In this document: in pieces, positions 26,294-35,749 of the stretch | Layout of the letters: every line of letters starts with the position of its first letter | Numbering within the stretch: the stretch's first letter is position 1 | Assembly: GCA_023426145.1 (NCBI GenBank) | Contig: JAFABG010000041.1 | Coordinates: 1-64,000 of the forward strand | DNA: 64,000 nt | Reading direction: 5' to 3' | Source of the DNA: Bacteroidota bacterium | Lineage (GTDB): Bacteria > Bacteroidota > Bacteroidia > Bacteroidales > Bacteroidaceae | Position numbers and translations under genes: made by a program | Notes under the pieces: generated by a model | The model's database searches: none | Told to the model about the DNA's origin: nothing | Seen by the model: the letters and a program-made list of their open reading frames with translations, nothing else

Positions 26294-26346
26294 TTTATAA
26301 CTCGGGAGGTAGTAATTTTAGCCCTTCAAACTAACTACTCATCATT

Positions 26347-29300
26347 ATGCAGGATTTCGTCCATTTACACGTCCATACACAGTACTCACTATTGGACGGG
26401 CAAGCTAGTGTAGCCCGTCTGGTTGATAAAGCTATGAAGAATGGCATGAAGGGTATTGCTGTAACCGATCATGGAAGTATGTTCGGTATAAAGGAATTCA
26501 CGAATTACGTTAATAAGAAAAATAGCGGTCCTAAAGGGGAAATTAAGGATCTTAAAAAGCGCCTTGCAGGTATTGAATCTGGTGCTGTGTCTTGTGAGGA
26601 TAAAGAAGCTGAGATTGCTGATTGTAAAGCCAAGATCGTTGAGGCAGAGCATAAACTTTTTAAACCGATTATTGGTTGTGAAATGTACGTGGCCAAACGT
26701 GCCATGGATCTAAAAGAAGGGAAGCCAGACCAGAGTGGATACCATCTTATTGTATTAGCGAAAAATGAAAAAGGATATCATAATCTTATCAAATTAGTAT
26801 CTCATGCTTGGACACGGGGATATTATATGCGTCCAAGAACAGATCGTAGTGAACTGGAAAAGTATCATGAGGGTCTGATCATTTGTACGGCTTGTCTTGG
26901 CGGAGAGATACCAAGAAGAATCACCAACGACCAATTTGCTGAAGCAGAAGAAGCCATTCAATGGTATAAAAATCTGTTTGGTGACGATTTTTATTTGGAA
27001 ATGCAACGTCATAAAGCTACTGTTCCTCGTGCCAATTATGAAGCTTATCCCATGCAGGTCAAAGTTAATAAACACTTAGTTGAATATGCTAAAAAATTCA
27101 ATGTTAAGTTGATTTGCACGAATGATGTTCATTTTGTGGATGAAGAGAACGCTGAAGCGCACGACCGTCTGATTTGCTTAAGTACGGGTAAAGATTTAGA
27201 AGATCCTAGTCGTATGCTTTATACCAAGCAAGAGTGGATGAAAACGCGTGAAGAGATGAACGAGATCTTTTCTGACATTCCTGAAGCACTTAGTAATACG
27301 ATTGAAATTATAGATAAGGTCGAGTATTATTCGATAGATCATGCACCTATTATGCCTACTTTTGCTATTCCAGAAGATTTTGGAACAGAAGATGGATACC
27401 GAGCAAAATATACCGAGAAAGATCTTTATGATGAATTTACTCAAGACGAACATGGTAAAGTGGTTTTGAGTGAAGATGAAGGTCTAGCTAAAATCAAACG
27501 ACTTGGTGGTTTTGATAAACTCTATCGTATCAAACTTGAAGGAGATTATTTAGCCAAACTAGCATTTGATGGAGCAAAGAAAATTTATGGTGATCCTTTG
27601 ACAGAAGAAGTCATGGAACGCATGAATTTTGAGCTTTATATTATGAAAACGATGGGTTTCCCTGGATACTTCTTAATTGTTCAGGATTTTATAAATGCGG
27701 CTCGTAATGAACTTGGCGTTTCCGTAGGGCCAGGACGTGGATCCGCTGCCGGATCTGCCGTTGCCTATTGCTTGGGCATTACCAAAATCGACCCTATTCA
27801 GTATGACTTACTGTTTGAGCGCTTCCTTAATCCAGATCGTATTTCATTGCCTGATATTGATGTGGATTTTGATGACGATGGTCGAGGGCAAGTACTTCGT
27901 TGGGTTACAAATAAATATGGTCAGGAAAAAGTAGCTCATATCATTACTTACGGTACCATGGCTACCAAACTTGCTATAAAAGATGTGGCTCGTGTGCAGA
28001 AATTGCCCCTTTCTGAGTCCGATCGGTTGGCAAAATTAGTGCCAGATAAAATACCGGATAAGAAGTTAAATCTGAGAAATGCTATTGAATATGTACCCGA
28101 GTTGCAAGTGGCTGAAGCGTCTTCCGATCCTTTAGTGAGAGATACGATTAAGTATGCAAAGATGCTTGAGGGGAATGTTCGTGGCACAGGTGTGCATGCT
28201 TGTGGAACAATTATTTGTCGGGATGATATCACAGACTGGGTTCCTGTAAGTACTGCTGACGACAAGGAGACCGGAGAAAAAATGCTGGTAACTCAATATG
28301 AAGGTTCAGTCATTGAAGATACAGGATTAATAAAGATGGACTTCCTTGGGCTCAAAACCTTATCCATTATTAAGGAAGCGGTCGAGAATATTCGCTTGAG
28401 CCGGCATGTGGAAATAGACGTTGATCAGATTGATATAGAAGATCCAGCAACTTATAAATTATATAGCGACGGACGTACCATTGGAACTTTCCAGTTTGAA
28501 TCTGCCGGAATGCAGAAGTACTTGCGCGAATTGCAACCTACCACTTTCGAAGATTTGATTGCAATGAATGCTCTTTATCGTCCGGGACCTATGGATTATA
28601 TTCCTGACTTCATTGACCGTAAACATGGCCGTAAGCCAATCGAATATGATATTCCGGTGATGGAAAAATACCTCAAGGATACTTATGGTATTACGGTTTA
28701 TCAAGAACAGGTCATGCTTTTATCGCGTCTTTTGGCCGATTTCACCCGTGGAGAGTCTGACGCATTACGAAAGGCAATGGGAAAGAAACTGCGTGATAAA
28801 CTGGATCACATGAAGCCTAAATTTATTGAAGGTGGGCGTAAGAATGGTCATGATCCTAAAGTGCTTGAAAAAATATGGGCGGATTGGGAGAAATTTGCTT
28901 CCTATGCTTTCAATAAGTCGCATGCTACTTGTTATTCTTGGGTAGCCTATCAGACAGCGTATTTGAAGGCTAATTATCCCCCTGAGTACATGGCGGCTGT
29001 TATGAGTCGAAGTTTATCGAACATAACCGATATCACGAAGCTGATGGACGAGTGTAAGGCTATGGGCATTCAGACGCTTGGACCGGATGTGAATGAAAGT
29101 AATTTGAAGTTTACTGTGAATCATGATGGTAATATTCGTTTCGGTCTGGGAGCTGTAAAAGGTGTAGGTGAATCTGCTGTTCAAAACATCGTAGAGGAAC
29201 GGAATACAAATGGACCATTTAAGGGTATCTTTGATTTTGTTCAGCGTGTCAACTTGAATGCTTGTAATAAAAAGAATATGGAATGCCTTGCCTTGGCTGG

Positions 29301-30150
29301 AGGTTTCGATAGTTTTCCGGAACTTAAACGAGAGCAATATTTTGCTCCCAATTCGAAGGGGGAAATCTTCCTTGAGACATTGATGCGTTATGGTAATCGT
29401 TTTCAGGAAGATCAAAGAGCAGCTATCAATTCATTATTTGGTGGGACAAATGTGGTGGACATAGCTACCCCTGAAATTCCTCAAGGTGTGGAACGCTGGG
29501 GAGATCTTGAAAGGTTGAATAAAGAACGCGACTTGGTTGGTATTTATCTTTCAGCTCATCCCTTAGATGAATTTGCTATTGTTCTAGATCACGTTTGTAA
29601 TACGCATATGGCTGATTTAGAGGATAAAGTGGCTTTGGCAGGTCGTGAGATTACTATGGGAGGTATTGTGACTAGTGTGCGTCGTGGCGTTAGTAAGAAT
29701 GGAAATCCTTATGGGATTGCAAAAATCGAGGATTATTCTGGATCTACTGAAATACCTTTCTGGGGAAATGATTGGGTAACTTATCAGGGCTATTTGAATG
29801 AGGGTACCTTTCTATACATCAAAGCCCGTTGCCAACCTAGACAATGGAAACAGAATGAATTGGAACTTAAGATTACTTCTATGGAACTTTTGCCCGATGT
29901 GAAAGAAGAATTGGTACAAAAACTCACTATATTAATTCCTTTGTCGGCTTTAAATAGGGGACTAATAACCGAGTTGTCTACCTTGACTAAAAGTCATCCA
30001 GGGAATACAGAATTATATTTTAGGGTGACAGATGATGCGGAAGCTCATATATCAGTTGATTTTATCTCTCGTCCCGTGAAACTTTCTGTAGGGAGAGAGC
30101 TTATTACCTATTTAAAAGAACGCCCTGAATTAGGATTCCGCATAAATTGA
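26347..30150 (+). CDS. dnaE: DNA polymerase III subunit alpha
   Basis: The replicative polymerase catalytic subunit, 1267 residues. Order of domains: N-terminal PHP domain (HLHVHTQYSLLDG at 6-18, GIAVTDHGSMFG at about 35-46); palm with the catalytic acidic motif (SLPDIDVDFDDDGRG, near residue 502); fingers and thumb (TFEDLIAMNALYRPGPM, VYQEQVMLLS, near 735-800); tandem helix-hairpin-helix region; and a C-terminal OB-fold (TMGGIVTSVRRGVSKNGNPYGIAKIEDYSG, near 1100). A Bacteroidetes-type insertion rich in charged residues is seen after residue 58 (KNSGPKGEIKDLKKRLAG). No intein or frameshift. trxA follows after a 66-base gap. Confidence 0.97.
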   Translation: MQDFVHLHVHTQYSLLDGQASVARLVDKAMKNGMKGIAVTDHGSMFGIKEFTNYVNKKNSGPKGEIKDLKKRLAGIESGAVSCEDKEAEIADCKAKIVEAEHKLFKPIIGCEMYVAKRAMDLKEGKPDQSGYHLIVLAKNEKGYHNLIKLVSHAWTRGYYMRPRTDRSELEKYHEGLIICTACLGGEIPRRITNDQFAEAEEAIQWYKNLFGDDFYLEMQRHKATVPRANYEAYPMQVKVNKHLVEYAKKFNVKLICTNDVHFVDEENAEAHDRLICLSTGKDLEDPSRMLYTKQEWMKTREEMNEIFSDIPEALSNTIEIIDKVEYYSIDHAPIMPTFAIPEDFGTEDGYRAKYTEKDLYDEFTQDEHGKVVLSEDEGLAKIKRLGGFDKLYRIKLEGDYLAKLAFDGAKKIYGDPLTEEVMERMNFELYIMKTMGFPGYFLIVQDFINAARNELGVSVGPGRGSAAGSAVAYCLGITKIDPIQYDLLFERFLNPDRISLPDIDVDFDDDGRGQVLRWVTNKYGQEKVAHIITYGTMATKLAIKDVARVQKLPLSESDRLAKLVPDKIPDKKLNLRNAIEYVPELQVAEASSDPLVRDTIKYAKMLEGNVRGTGVHACGTIICRDDITDWVPVSTADDKETGEKMLVTQYEGSVIEDTGLIKMDFLGLKTLSIIKEAVENIRLSRHVEIDVDQIDIEDPATYKLYSDGRTIGTFQFESAGMQKYLRELQPTTFEDLIAMNALYRPGPMDYIPDFIDRKHGRKPIEYDIPVMEKYLKDTYGITVYQEQVMLLSRLLADFTRGESDALRKAMGKKLRDKLDHMKPKFIEGGRKNGHDPKVLEKIWADWEKFASYAFNKSHATCYSWVAYQTAYLKANYPPEYMAAVMSRSLSNITDITKLMDECKAMGIQTLGPDVNESNLKFTVNHDGNIRFGLGAVKGVGESAVQNIVEERNTNGPFKGIFDFVQRVNLNACNKKNMECLALAGGFDSFPELKREQYFAPNSKGEIFLETLMRYGNRFQEDQRAAINSLFGGTNVVDIATPEIPQGVERWGDLERLNKERDLVGIYLSAHPLDEFAIVLDHVCNTHMADLEDKVALAGREITMGGIVTSVRRGVSKNGNPYGIAKIEDYSGSTEIPFWGNDWVTYQGYLNEGTFLYIKARCQPRQWKQNELELKITSMELLPDVKEELVQKLTILIPLSALNRGLITELSTLTKSHPGNTELYFRVTDDAEAHISVDFISRPVKLSVGRELITYLKERPELGFRIN

Positions 30151-30216
30151 TTATATTTGTACCGCGAATCTATTTGCAGAGTAATACATAATAATTAATT
30201 CTTAATTTTGAAAGAA

Positions 30217-30531
30217 ATGGCTTTAGAAATTACTGACAACAACTATAAGGAAATCCTTGCAGAAGGGAAACCGGTTGTGATCGATTTTTGGGCTCCCTGG
30301 TGTGGCCCATGTAAAATGGTGGCTCCAATTATCGAAGAATTGGCTACAGAGTTTGAAGGACAAGTTATCATTGGCAAATGTGATGTTGATGATAATAGTG
30401 ACGTAGCTGCTGAGTATGGTATCCGTAATATACCCACAGTTCTCTTTTTCAAGAACGGTGAGATCGTGGATAAGCAAGTAGGTGCTGTAGGTAAGCCGGT
30501 ATTTGTGGAGAAAGTGAAGAGTCTTCTCTAA
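30217..30531 (+). CDS. trxA: Thioredoxin
   Basis: A cytoplasmic dithiol-disulfide oxidoreductase of 104 residues with the active site W28-C29-G30-P31-C32 (DFWAPWCGPCKMVAP) and the cis-proline segment RNIPTVLFF. No signal peptide. The frame is open from a TTG at 30208, but the ATG at 30217 (MALEITDNNY) fits the family. It follows dnaE on the same strand and precedes the acidic protein gene by 45 bases. Confidence 0.95.
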   Translation: MALEITDNNYKEILAEGKPVVIDFWAPWCGPCKMVAPIIEELATEFEGQVIIGKCDVDDNSDVAAEYGIRNIPTVLFFKNGEIVDKQVGAVGKPVFVEKVKSLL

Positions 30532-30576
30532 ACTTATCATATACATAATTACTAATTCACTTAATACAAAATGATT

Positions 30577-30912
30577 ATGGGACTGGAAGACGATTTTATT
30601 TTAGCTGATGCTGATGATGAAAAAACCATTGAGTTTATCAAGAATTATCTGCCTCAGGAGCTTAAAGGGAAGTTCGATGACGATGAACTGTATTATTTTC
30701 TCGATCTGATTGACGAGTATTACTCAGAAAGTGGTATCCTCGACGCTCAACCTGACGAAGACGGTTACGTGAATCTAGACTTGGATGAGGTTGTCGCTTA
30801 CATTGTGAAGGAAGCCAAGAAAGACGAGATGGGTGAATATGATCCTGAAGAAATTCTCTTTGTTGTTCAAGGAGAAATGGAATATGGAAATTCTTTAGGA
30901 CAGGTAGAATAG
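30577..30912 (+). CDS. Conserved small acidic protein, unknown function
   Basis: A 111-residue soluble protein in which about 30% of residues are Asp or Glu and only about seven are Lys; it has no Arg or Cys. The segment LKGKFDDDELYYFLDLIDEYY looks helical, and the C-terminal EYDPEEILFVVQGEMEYG also. No signal peptide or membrane helix. The start MGLEDDFIL at 30577 is preferred over the ATG at 30571. It follows trxA in the same orientation and is closed by a strong terminator, so a dnaE-trxA-acidic protein unit is likely. I know no function; a DNA-mimic or chaperone-like role would be a guess. Confidence 0.75.
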   Translation: MGLEDDFILADADDEKTIEFIKNYLPQELKGKFDDDELYYFLDLIDEYYSESGILDAQPDEDGYVNLDLDEVVAYIVKEAKKDEMGEYDPEEILFVVQGEMEYGNSLGQVE

Positions 30913-30937
30913 AAAGAAACCGGTCTCATTAGTAGAT

Positions 30938-30989
30938 AAAAAGAAAAAACCTGAAAAAGAATTTATACTTTTTCAGGTTTTTTCTTTTT
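30938..30989. terminator. Bidirectional terminator after the dnaE-trxA unit
   Basis: A perfect 22-bp stem (30938-30959 with 30968-30989) and 8-base loop. The stem core is CCTGAAAAAG / CTTTTTCAGG flanked by A-run and T-run, so it works for both strands; the RDD gene converges on it. Confidence 0.92.
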
Positions 30990-31125
30990 ATGAAGTAAGT
31001 TGTGTTAGTAAAAACTATGTTGCGCATTTATCGCTACAAATGAATTGTACACATATTGAATTTGAGTAGACAAAAAAGCAAAGAATTGGATTTTAAATAA
31101 GGTTTTTCGAATAAATTAAGTAGTA

Positions 31126-31851
31126 TTAAATTTCCTCCAAAGCATAATACTGATAGTCCCGAAGTACCGTTTGAAGAAACTTTTCCTCATTGCTATCACA
31201 CGGTGAGATAGCAAGAAGGGATTGTACTTTTCTTGCCAATTCGGTAATGCGTCTCGCTCTATCTTTTTTCCCTGACTCCAGTGTTCGAGTAATCACATTG
31301 ACTTGTTCTAAAGATAAATCGGCAGACTGTGGATAGATCGGCTTGTAATTTTTCATTAGATAATCAAATTCGTCAAGGCTGACGTGTATTTTGCGGTAAT
31401 TCCTCTCCTTAATCACCATGGTACCCGCAGCAAGATCGCCAAGGCGTTGACTGTTTTTGGTTAACAGAACCACTAGCATACCTAATCCACTAGTTAGCGG
31501 CCCATCAATAACGAACAAAAGCCAACGCAGTAAATAAGAACTGATGGTAGGCGTAGAACCGTCGACTTTGACAACACGTATGTTCATTATCTTTTTCCCG
31601 ATGCTCTGTCCGTGATTAAATAATTCACATAGAAAAGAATAGCTAAATATAGGTAAATAGACTAAACATAAGAAAAAGAAAAGCTTAAACCCACTAGGGA
31701 AATGGAGCTCTGTGATTAGTGTTGCTGTAGAAAATACATAAATCAGAATCAGGAAATAATCGATGACTAAAGCAAGTAATCGTTCGCCTATACTGGCAGG
31801 CGTCTGGCTGATACGAACAAACTGACCGGTAATAATCGTGGATTCTGACAT
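31126..31851 (-). CDS. RDD family membrane protein
   Basis: A 241-residue inner-membrane protein with the RDD signature: TPASIGERLLALVIDYFLILIYVF (the Arg and Asp of the family), SIGKKIMNIRVVKVDG, and the third helix ending in RLGDLAAGTMVIKE. A soluble C-terminal extension of about 80 residues follows (LDEFDYLMKNYKPIYPQSADLSLEQVNVITRTLESG). RDD proteins are often ion or solute antiporters, but here the divergent SpoIIM-DUF4129-MoxR operon suggests a part in that module. The two start from facing promoters in about 100 bases. Confidence 0.9.
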   Translation of the reverse strand: MSESTIITGQFVRISQTPASIGERLLALVIDYFLILIYVFSTATLITELHFPSGFKLFFFLCLVYLPIFSYSFLCELFNHGQSIGKKIMNIRVVKVDGSTPTISSYLLRWLLFVIDGPLTSGLGMLVVLLTKNSQRLGDLAAGTMVIKERNYRKIHVSLDEFDYLMKNYKPIYPQSADLSLEQVNVITRTLESGKKDRARRITELARKVQSLLAISPCDSNEEKFLQTVLRDYQYYALEEI

Positions 31852-31877
31852 TTTGATTAATTCTTTTCGGATTTATG

Positions 31878-31908
31878 TTGCAAATATATTATAATTATTT
31901 TACTTTTG
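31878..31908 (+). promoter_or_regulatory. SpoIIM-MoxR operon promoter (divergent with RDD promoter)
   Basis: TTG (31878-31880), a 20-base spacer and TACTTTTG (31901-31908), 42 bases before the SpoIIM-like start. The minus-strand TATATTTG for the RDD gene (31881-31888) lies inside the spacer, so the two promoters overlap. Confidence 0.68.
31881..31888 (-). promoter_or_regulatory. RDD gene promoter, -7 element
   Basis: TATATTTG on the minus strand, 29 bases before the RDD start and embedded in the opposing promoter. Confidence 0.5.
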
Positions 31909-31950
31909 TTTCTGGTTACCGACAAAACTTATACGGAATCTATATAAAGC

Positions 31951-32913
31951 ATGAAGGAAGTTACGTTTATCCGTCAAAACATTACCAAATGGAAAGAGAC
32001 TGAAAAGGTAGTTGAGCAAGCTACGAATCTATCTCCTGACCAACTAGCGGATGCTTATACTGAACTGACTGTTGATCTTGCTTTTGCTCAGACTCATTTT
32101 CCTACTTCTCGTATTACTATCTATTTGAATAACCTCGCTTCAGCTCTTCATAATAAAATTTATCGAAGTAAGCGAGAAAAATGGACTCGGATTATTACTT
32201 TTTGGAGCAACGAAGTGCCTCAAACAATGTATGAAGCACGTCGTGAATTGCTGATTTCATTTCTCATTTTTGCTGTAAGTGCGTTGATCGGAGCTGTTTC
32301 TGCTGCCAATGACTCTGATTTTGTACGGTTAATTCTTGGCGATGGATATGTAGACATGACGTTAGAAAATATAGCCAAAGGAGAACCGATGGCTGTCTAT
32401 AATGGTTCCTCGGAGCTTCCTATGTTTTTAGGTATAACGATAAATAATGTACGTGTCTCCTTTATGTGCTTTGCTACTGGAGTGCTGACTAGTTTTGGAA
32501 CAGGTTTTTTACTTTTTCAGAATGGAATCATGATTGGCTCATTTCAATATTTCTTTTACCAACAGGATTTACTTAGAGAATCAGCGCTTGCCATCTGGCT
32601 ACACGGGACGCTTGAGATTTGGGCAATTATTGTTGCAGGTGCCGCAGGAATTGCTTTAGGCAACGGCTGGTTATTTCCCGGTACATATTCAAGACTTACT
32701 TCTTTTCGTAGAGGTGCGAAGCGAGGTTTAAAGATTGTAATTGGTACAGTCCCCGTATTTATTATGGCAGGATTTATTGAAGGATTTCTCACACGGCACA
32801 CAGAGCTTCCTGATTTGTTGAGACTCAGCGTTATTCTAATTTCCTTAGCATTTATTCTTTTTTACTATATTTATTTACCAAACAGAAAAAAACATGGAAT
32901 CACAGAAACCTAA
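31951..32913 (+). CDS. SpoIIM-type (stage II sporulation protein M family) membrane protein
   Basis: A 320-residue protein with a soluble N-terminal region of about 100 residues and about five membrane helices. The family segment GITINNVRVSFMCFATGVLTSFGTGFLLFQNGIMIGSF and the LHGTLEIWAIIVAGAAGIALG motif are clear. Bacteroides does not sporulate; in Bacteroidetes this family is found in MoxR/DUF58 clusters, as here. First gene of the plus-strand operon; the next gene overlaps it by 20 bases. Confidence 0.9.
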   Translation: MKEVTFIRQNITKWKETEKVVEQATNLSPDQLADAYTELTVDLAFAQTHFPTSRITIYLNNLASALHNKIYRSKREKWTRIITFWSNEVPQTMYEARRELLISFLIFAVSALIGAVSAANDSDFVRLILGDGYVDMTLENIAKGEPMAVYNGSSELPMFLGITINNVRVSFMCFATGVLTSFGTGFLLFQNGIMIGSFQYFFYQQDLLRESALAIWLHGTLEIWAIIVAGAAGIALGNGWLFPGTYSRLTSFRRGAKRGLKIVIGTVPVFIMAGFIEGFLTRHTELPDLLRLSVILISLAFILFYYIYLPNRKKHGITET

Positions 32914-33832
32914 GGTTGCAATGTACATGAAACGTTCCTTCGGTGGTAAGCTGAACGCTTCTTTTGATTTTATAAAAGAAAATTGGAAACAGTTATTGAA
33001 GTATTCAACATATTTGATACTTCCTATTTGTCTTATTCAAGCCGCTAATTTCAATGGTATGATGGGAGGTATGTCAAGCTACTCTGCTTTGGAGGCAGCA
33101 GGTGCTACCAATGCCAATCCAATGTCTGCGCTAGGAGCATCCTTTTTTATGAACTATGCGGGAGTCATATTATTCTCTTGTTTGGGTGGTCTACTGCTAA
33201 CCTCTTTGATTTATGCATTGGCACGATTATATAATGAGCGGGAAGAACGATTGAATGGTATCACATTTAGTGATATCAAAGCGTTGTTGTTCCATAATGT
33301 TAAGCGACTCATCATTATGGGATTAGTTTGTGGCTTTCTAGCTACATTTGTCATTATGATAATCGGGCTGTTGGCTTATTTAAGTCTATTTACATTAATT
33401 CTTACTATACCATTACTTTTTGCTTTTCTGATACCTTTGGTTTTGATGGCTCCCATTTATTTATTTGAAGATATTTCTTTGATGGCTGCATTCAAGAAAA
33501 CCTATCGATTAGGATTTGCCACTTGGGGTGGGGTCTTTTTAATGTTAATCATTATGGGAATCATCGCCAGTGTATTGCAAACAGTGTTTTCCATACCTTG
33601 GTATGTTATCTATTTTGTGAAAATGATCTTTACGATGAGTGATGGTGGAGAGGCTGGTACATCCATTGGAGTGAACTTTGTTCAATATCTTTTTTCTGTT
33701 GTGATGCTCTATGGATCCTATCTATCGGCTATTTTCACCATCATAGGCTTGGTTTATCAATATGGACATGCTTCCGAAGTGGTTGATAGTGTAACCATAG
33801 AAAATGATATTGAACAATTTGATAAACTCTGA
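32894..33832 (+). CDS. Multi-pass membrane protein of the MoxR cluster
   Basis: A 312-residue integral membrane protein with about six hydrophobic helices and short charged termini. The N-terminal soluble stretch is KRSFGGKLNASFDFIKENWKQLLKYSTYLILPICL. A glycine/methionine-rich loop (GMMGGMSSYSALEAAGATNANPMSALG) follows the first helix. I do not recognise a named domain. It overlaps the SpoIIM-like gene by 20 bases and precedes the DUF4129 gene by 22, so it is part of this operon and probably part of the same complex. Confidence 0.85.
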   Translation: MESQKPKVAMYMKRSFGGKLNASFDFIKENWKQLLKYSTYLILPICLIQAANFNGMMGGMSSYSALEAAGATNANPMSALGASFFMNYAGVILFSCLGGLLLTSLIYALARLYNEREERLNGITFSDIKALLFHNVKRLIIMGLVCGFLATFVIMIIGLLAYLSLFTLILTIPLLFAFLIPLVLMAPIYLFEDISLMAAFKKTYRLGFATWGGVFLMLIIMGIIASVLQTVFSIPWYVIYFVKMIFTMSDGGEAGTSIGVNFVQYLFSVVMLYGSYLSAIFTIIGLVYQYGHASEVVDSVTIENDIEQFDKL

Positions 33833-33854
33833 GCAGATATAAGTTAGTAAATAG

Positions 33855-34475
33855 ATGCAGCTATCTCCAGTCGATACTTTAGTTTGTGATACCTTACAGG
33901 TTGCCAAATGGCAAGCTGATTCAGCCCATGATTACAATCGTGAGCTGATGTCGCCTGAAATAAATACCTTCGAATGGTTGAATAAAAAATTGATGGAGCT
34001 ATTGAAGGAAATATTTGGTAGTCGTTTTGCCGAAGAATATTCTGTGCCTATATTAATAGGTATAGCTATTGTTATTTTAATCTTGATTATCTGGCTTGTT
34101 TATAAGAAGCGTCCAGAACTATTCATACGTTCACCTAAGAATGCTCACCCTTATGAGATAGAAGAAGATACGATTTATGGGGTTGATTTCCCGGTAGAGA
34201 TTAACGACGCACTTTCCCGATTAGATTATCGTGAGGCGGTGCGTCTGCTTTATTTGCAGACGTTGAAGCAACTTAGTGATCATAAGCGTATAGACTGGCA
34301 GCCCTATAAAACACCGACCCAATATATCTATGAAGTGCAAATGCCGGTTTTCCGTCAGTTGACTAATCATTTTCTGCGTGTGCGTTTTGGTAACTTTCAA
34401 GCAACAAAGGAGTTATTTCATGCGATGAGACTTTTGCAAGAAGAAATAGGAAAAGGGGGAACTCATGAAAGCTAG
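33855..34475 (+). CDS. DUF4129 domain membrane protein
   Basis: A 206-residue protein with one central helix (PILIGIAIVILILIIWLVY, about 67-85) and a cytoplasmic DUF4129-type helical domain (YREAVRLLYLQTLKQLSDHKRIDWQPYKTPTQYIYEV). The family is known as a neighbour of transglutaminase-like and MoxR/DUF58 genes. Its end overlaps the DUF4350 start by 11 bases, indicating coupled translation. Confidence 0.85.
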   Translation: MQLSPVDTLVCDTLQVAKWQADSAHDYNRELMSPEINTFEWLNKKLMELLKEIFGSRFAEEYSVPILIGIAIVILILIIWLVYKKRPELFIRSPKNAHPYEIEEDTIYGVDFPVEINDALSRLDYREAVRLLYLQTLKQLSDHKRIDWQPYKTPTQYIYEVQMPVFRQLTNHFLRVRFGNFQATKELFHAMRLLQEEIGKGGTHES

Positions 34476-35739
34476 CCGTTGGTTCATTCTCTTTATACTG
34501 GCTTTACTGCTGCTGATGTTTGCTATTGAGTATCATCTGCCAAAGAAGTATGTATGGGAACCAACCTTTAGTCATTATGATGAACAGCCTCTAGGATGTG
34601 CAGTGTTTGATAGTTTACTGACTGTTTCTTTGCCTTCAGGATATTCTTTATCTCGGAAAACTTTCTATCAACTAGAGCAGGAGGATACGGTTACTAGAAA
34701 GGGGATATTGGTTGTAGCTAAAAATATACCTTTGGAAAAAGTGGAGGTTAATTCGCTGTTGAAAATGGCTGAACGAGGAAATAAGATCATGCTAGTGAGT
34801 AGCTCCTTTAGCAAGTCTATAGAAGACACTCTGAATTTTAGTAGCACTTATTCTTATTTTAATCCAGTTCAGTTGAAGAACTATGCAGCTTCGTTTCTCA
34901 AACGAGATACGATTTACTGGGTGGGTAGCCCGGAAGTGTATTCTCGTCAGTATTTCTGTTTCTATCCGCAGTTCTGCAAATCTTATTTTCACTTAAAAGA
35001 TTCTTTGCCTGTACGTAGGCTTGCAGAAATTGATATGACAACTGATATGGGGCATGCGTTAGACGACTTAGATTCTGTGGTGGTTCTCCGCAATTATCAT
35101 CCATTGGTTGCGATGGCGCGTGCATGGGGACAGGGTGAAATAATACTAGTTTCCACGCCTTTGCTATTTACCAACTATGGTGTACTGGATGGGGAAAATG
35201 CCACATATATTTTCCGTTTATTGTCGCAAATGGGGACCCTTCCTATTGTGCGCATGGAAAGTTATAACCCTGAGGTGGACCTATCGAAAGAGTCTCCTTT
35301 CCGCTATTTCTTATCGCAAAAGCCGCTTCGTTGGGCCATATATTTATCGATGTTTGGTGTGTTGCTTTTTATGATATTTACAGCGCGAAGACGTCAACGA
35401 GCCATTCCTGTGATGCATGAACCGGAAAACAAATCCCTGGAATTTACGAAACTGATTGGTACGCTTTATCATCAAAAGCATAACCACGCTGATTTAGTAC
35501 ACAAGAAATTTCTCTATTTTGCAGAAATCTTGAGAAGGGAAATTCAAGTCGATGTGGAAGAGGTGGCCGAGGATGAGCGGTCTTTCATGCGGATTGCCTC
35601 GAAAACAGGAATGGATGTGGAGGACATTCGTAAGTTTATTCGTGAACTTAGGCCAGTACTTTATGGAGGGAGAGTCCTTTCGGGAGAAGAGATGAAAGTC
35701 TTTATTGACAAAATGAATGAAATAATCAATCATATTTAA
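34465..35739 (+). CDS. DUF4350 domain membrane protein
   Basis: A 424-residue protein with an N-terminal helix (WFILFILALLLLMFAIEY), a DUF4350 domain in the periplasm or membrane face (about 35-270, with VVAKNIPLEKVEVNSLLKMAERGNKIMLVSS and WGQGEIILVSTPLLFTNYGV), a second helix near 290-310 (WAIYLSMFGVLLFMIFTA), and a cytoplasmic helical tail. The fold is related to glutamine-amidotransferase-like sensor domains but without an obvious catalytic triad. It is followed 10 bases later by moxR. Confidence 0.86.
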   Translation: MKASRWFILFILALLLLMFAIEYHLPKKYVWEPTFSHYDEQPLGCAVFDSLLTVSLPSGYSLSRKTFYQLEQEDTVTRKGILVVAKNIPLEKVEVNSLLKMAERGNKIMLVSSSFSKSIEDTLNFSSTYSYFNPVQLKNYAASFLKRDTIYWVGSPEVYSRQYFCFYPQFCKSYFHLKDSLPVRRLAEIDMTTDMGHALDDLDSVVVLRNYHPLVAMARAWGQGEIILVSTPLLFTNYGVLDGENATYIFRLLSQMGTLPIVRMESYNPEVDLSKESPFRYFLSQKPLRWAIYLSMFGVLLFMIFTARRRQRAIPVMHEPENKSLEFTKLIGTLYHQKHNHADLVHKKFLYFAEILRREIQVDVEEVAEDERSFMRIASKTGMDVEDIRKFIRELRPVLYGGRVLSGEEMKVFIDKMNEIINHI

Positions 35740-35749
35740 GAAGATAGTT

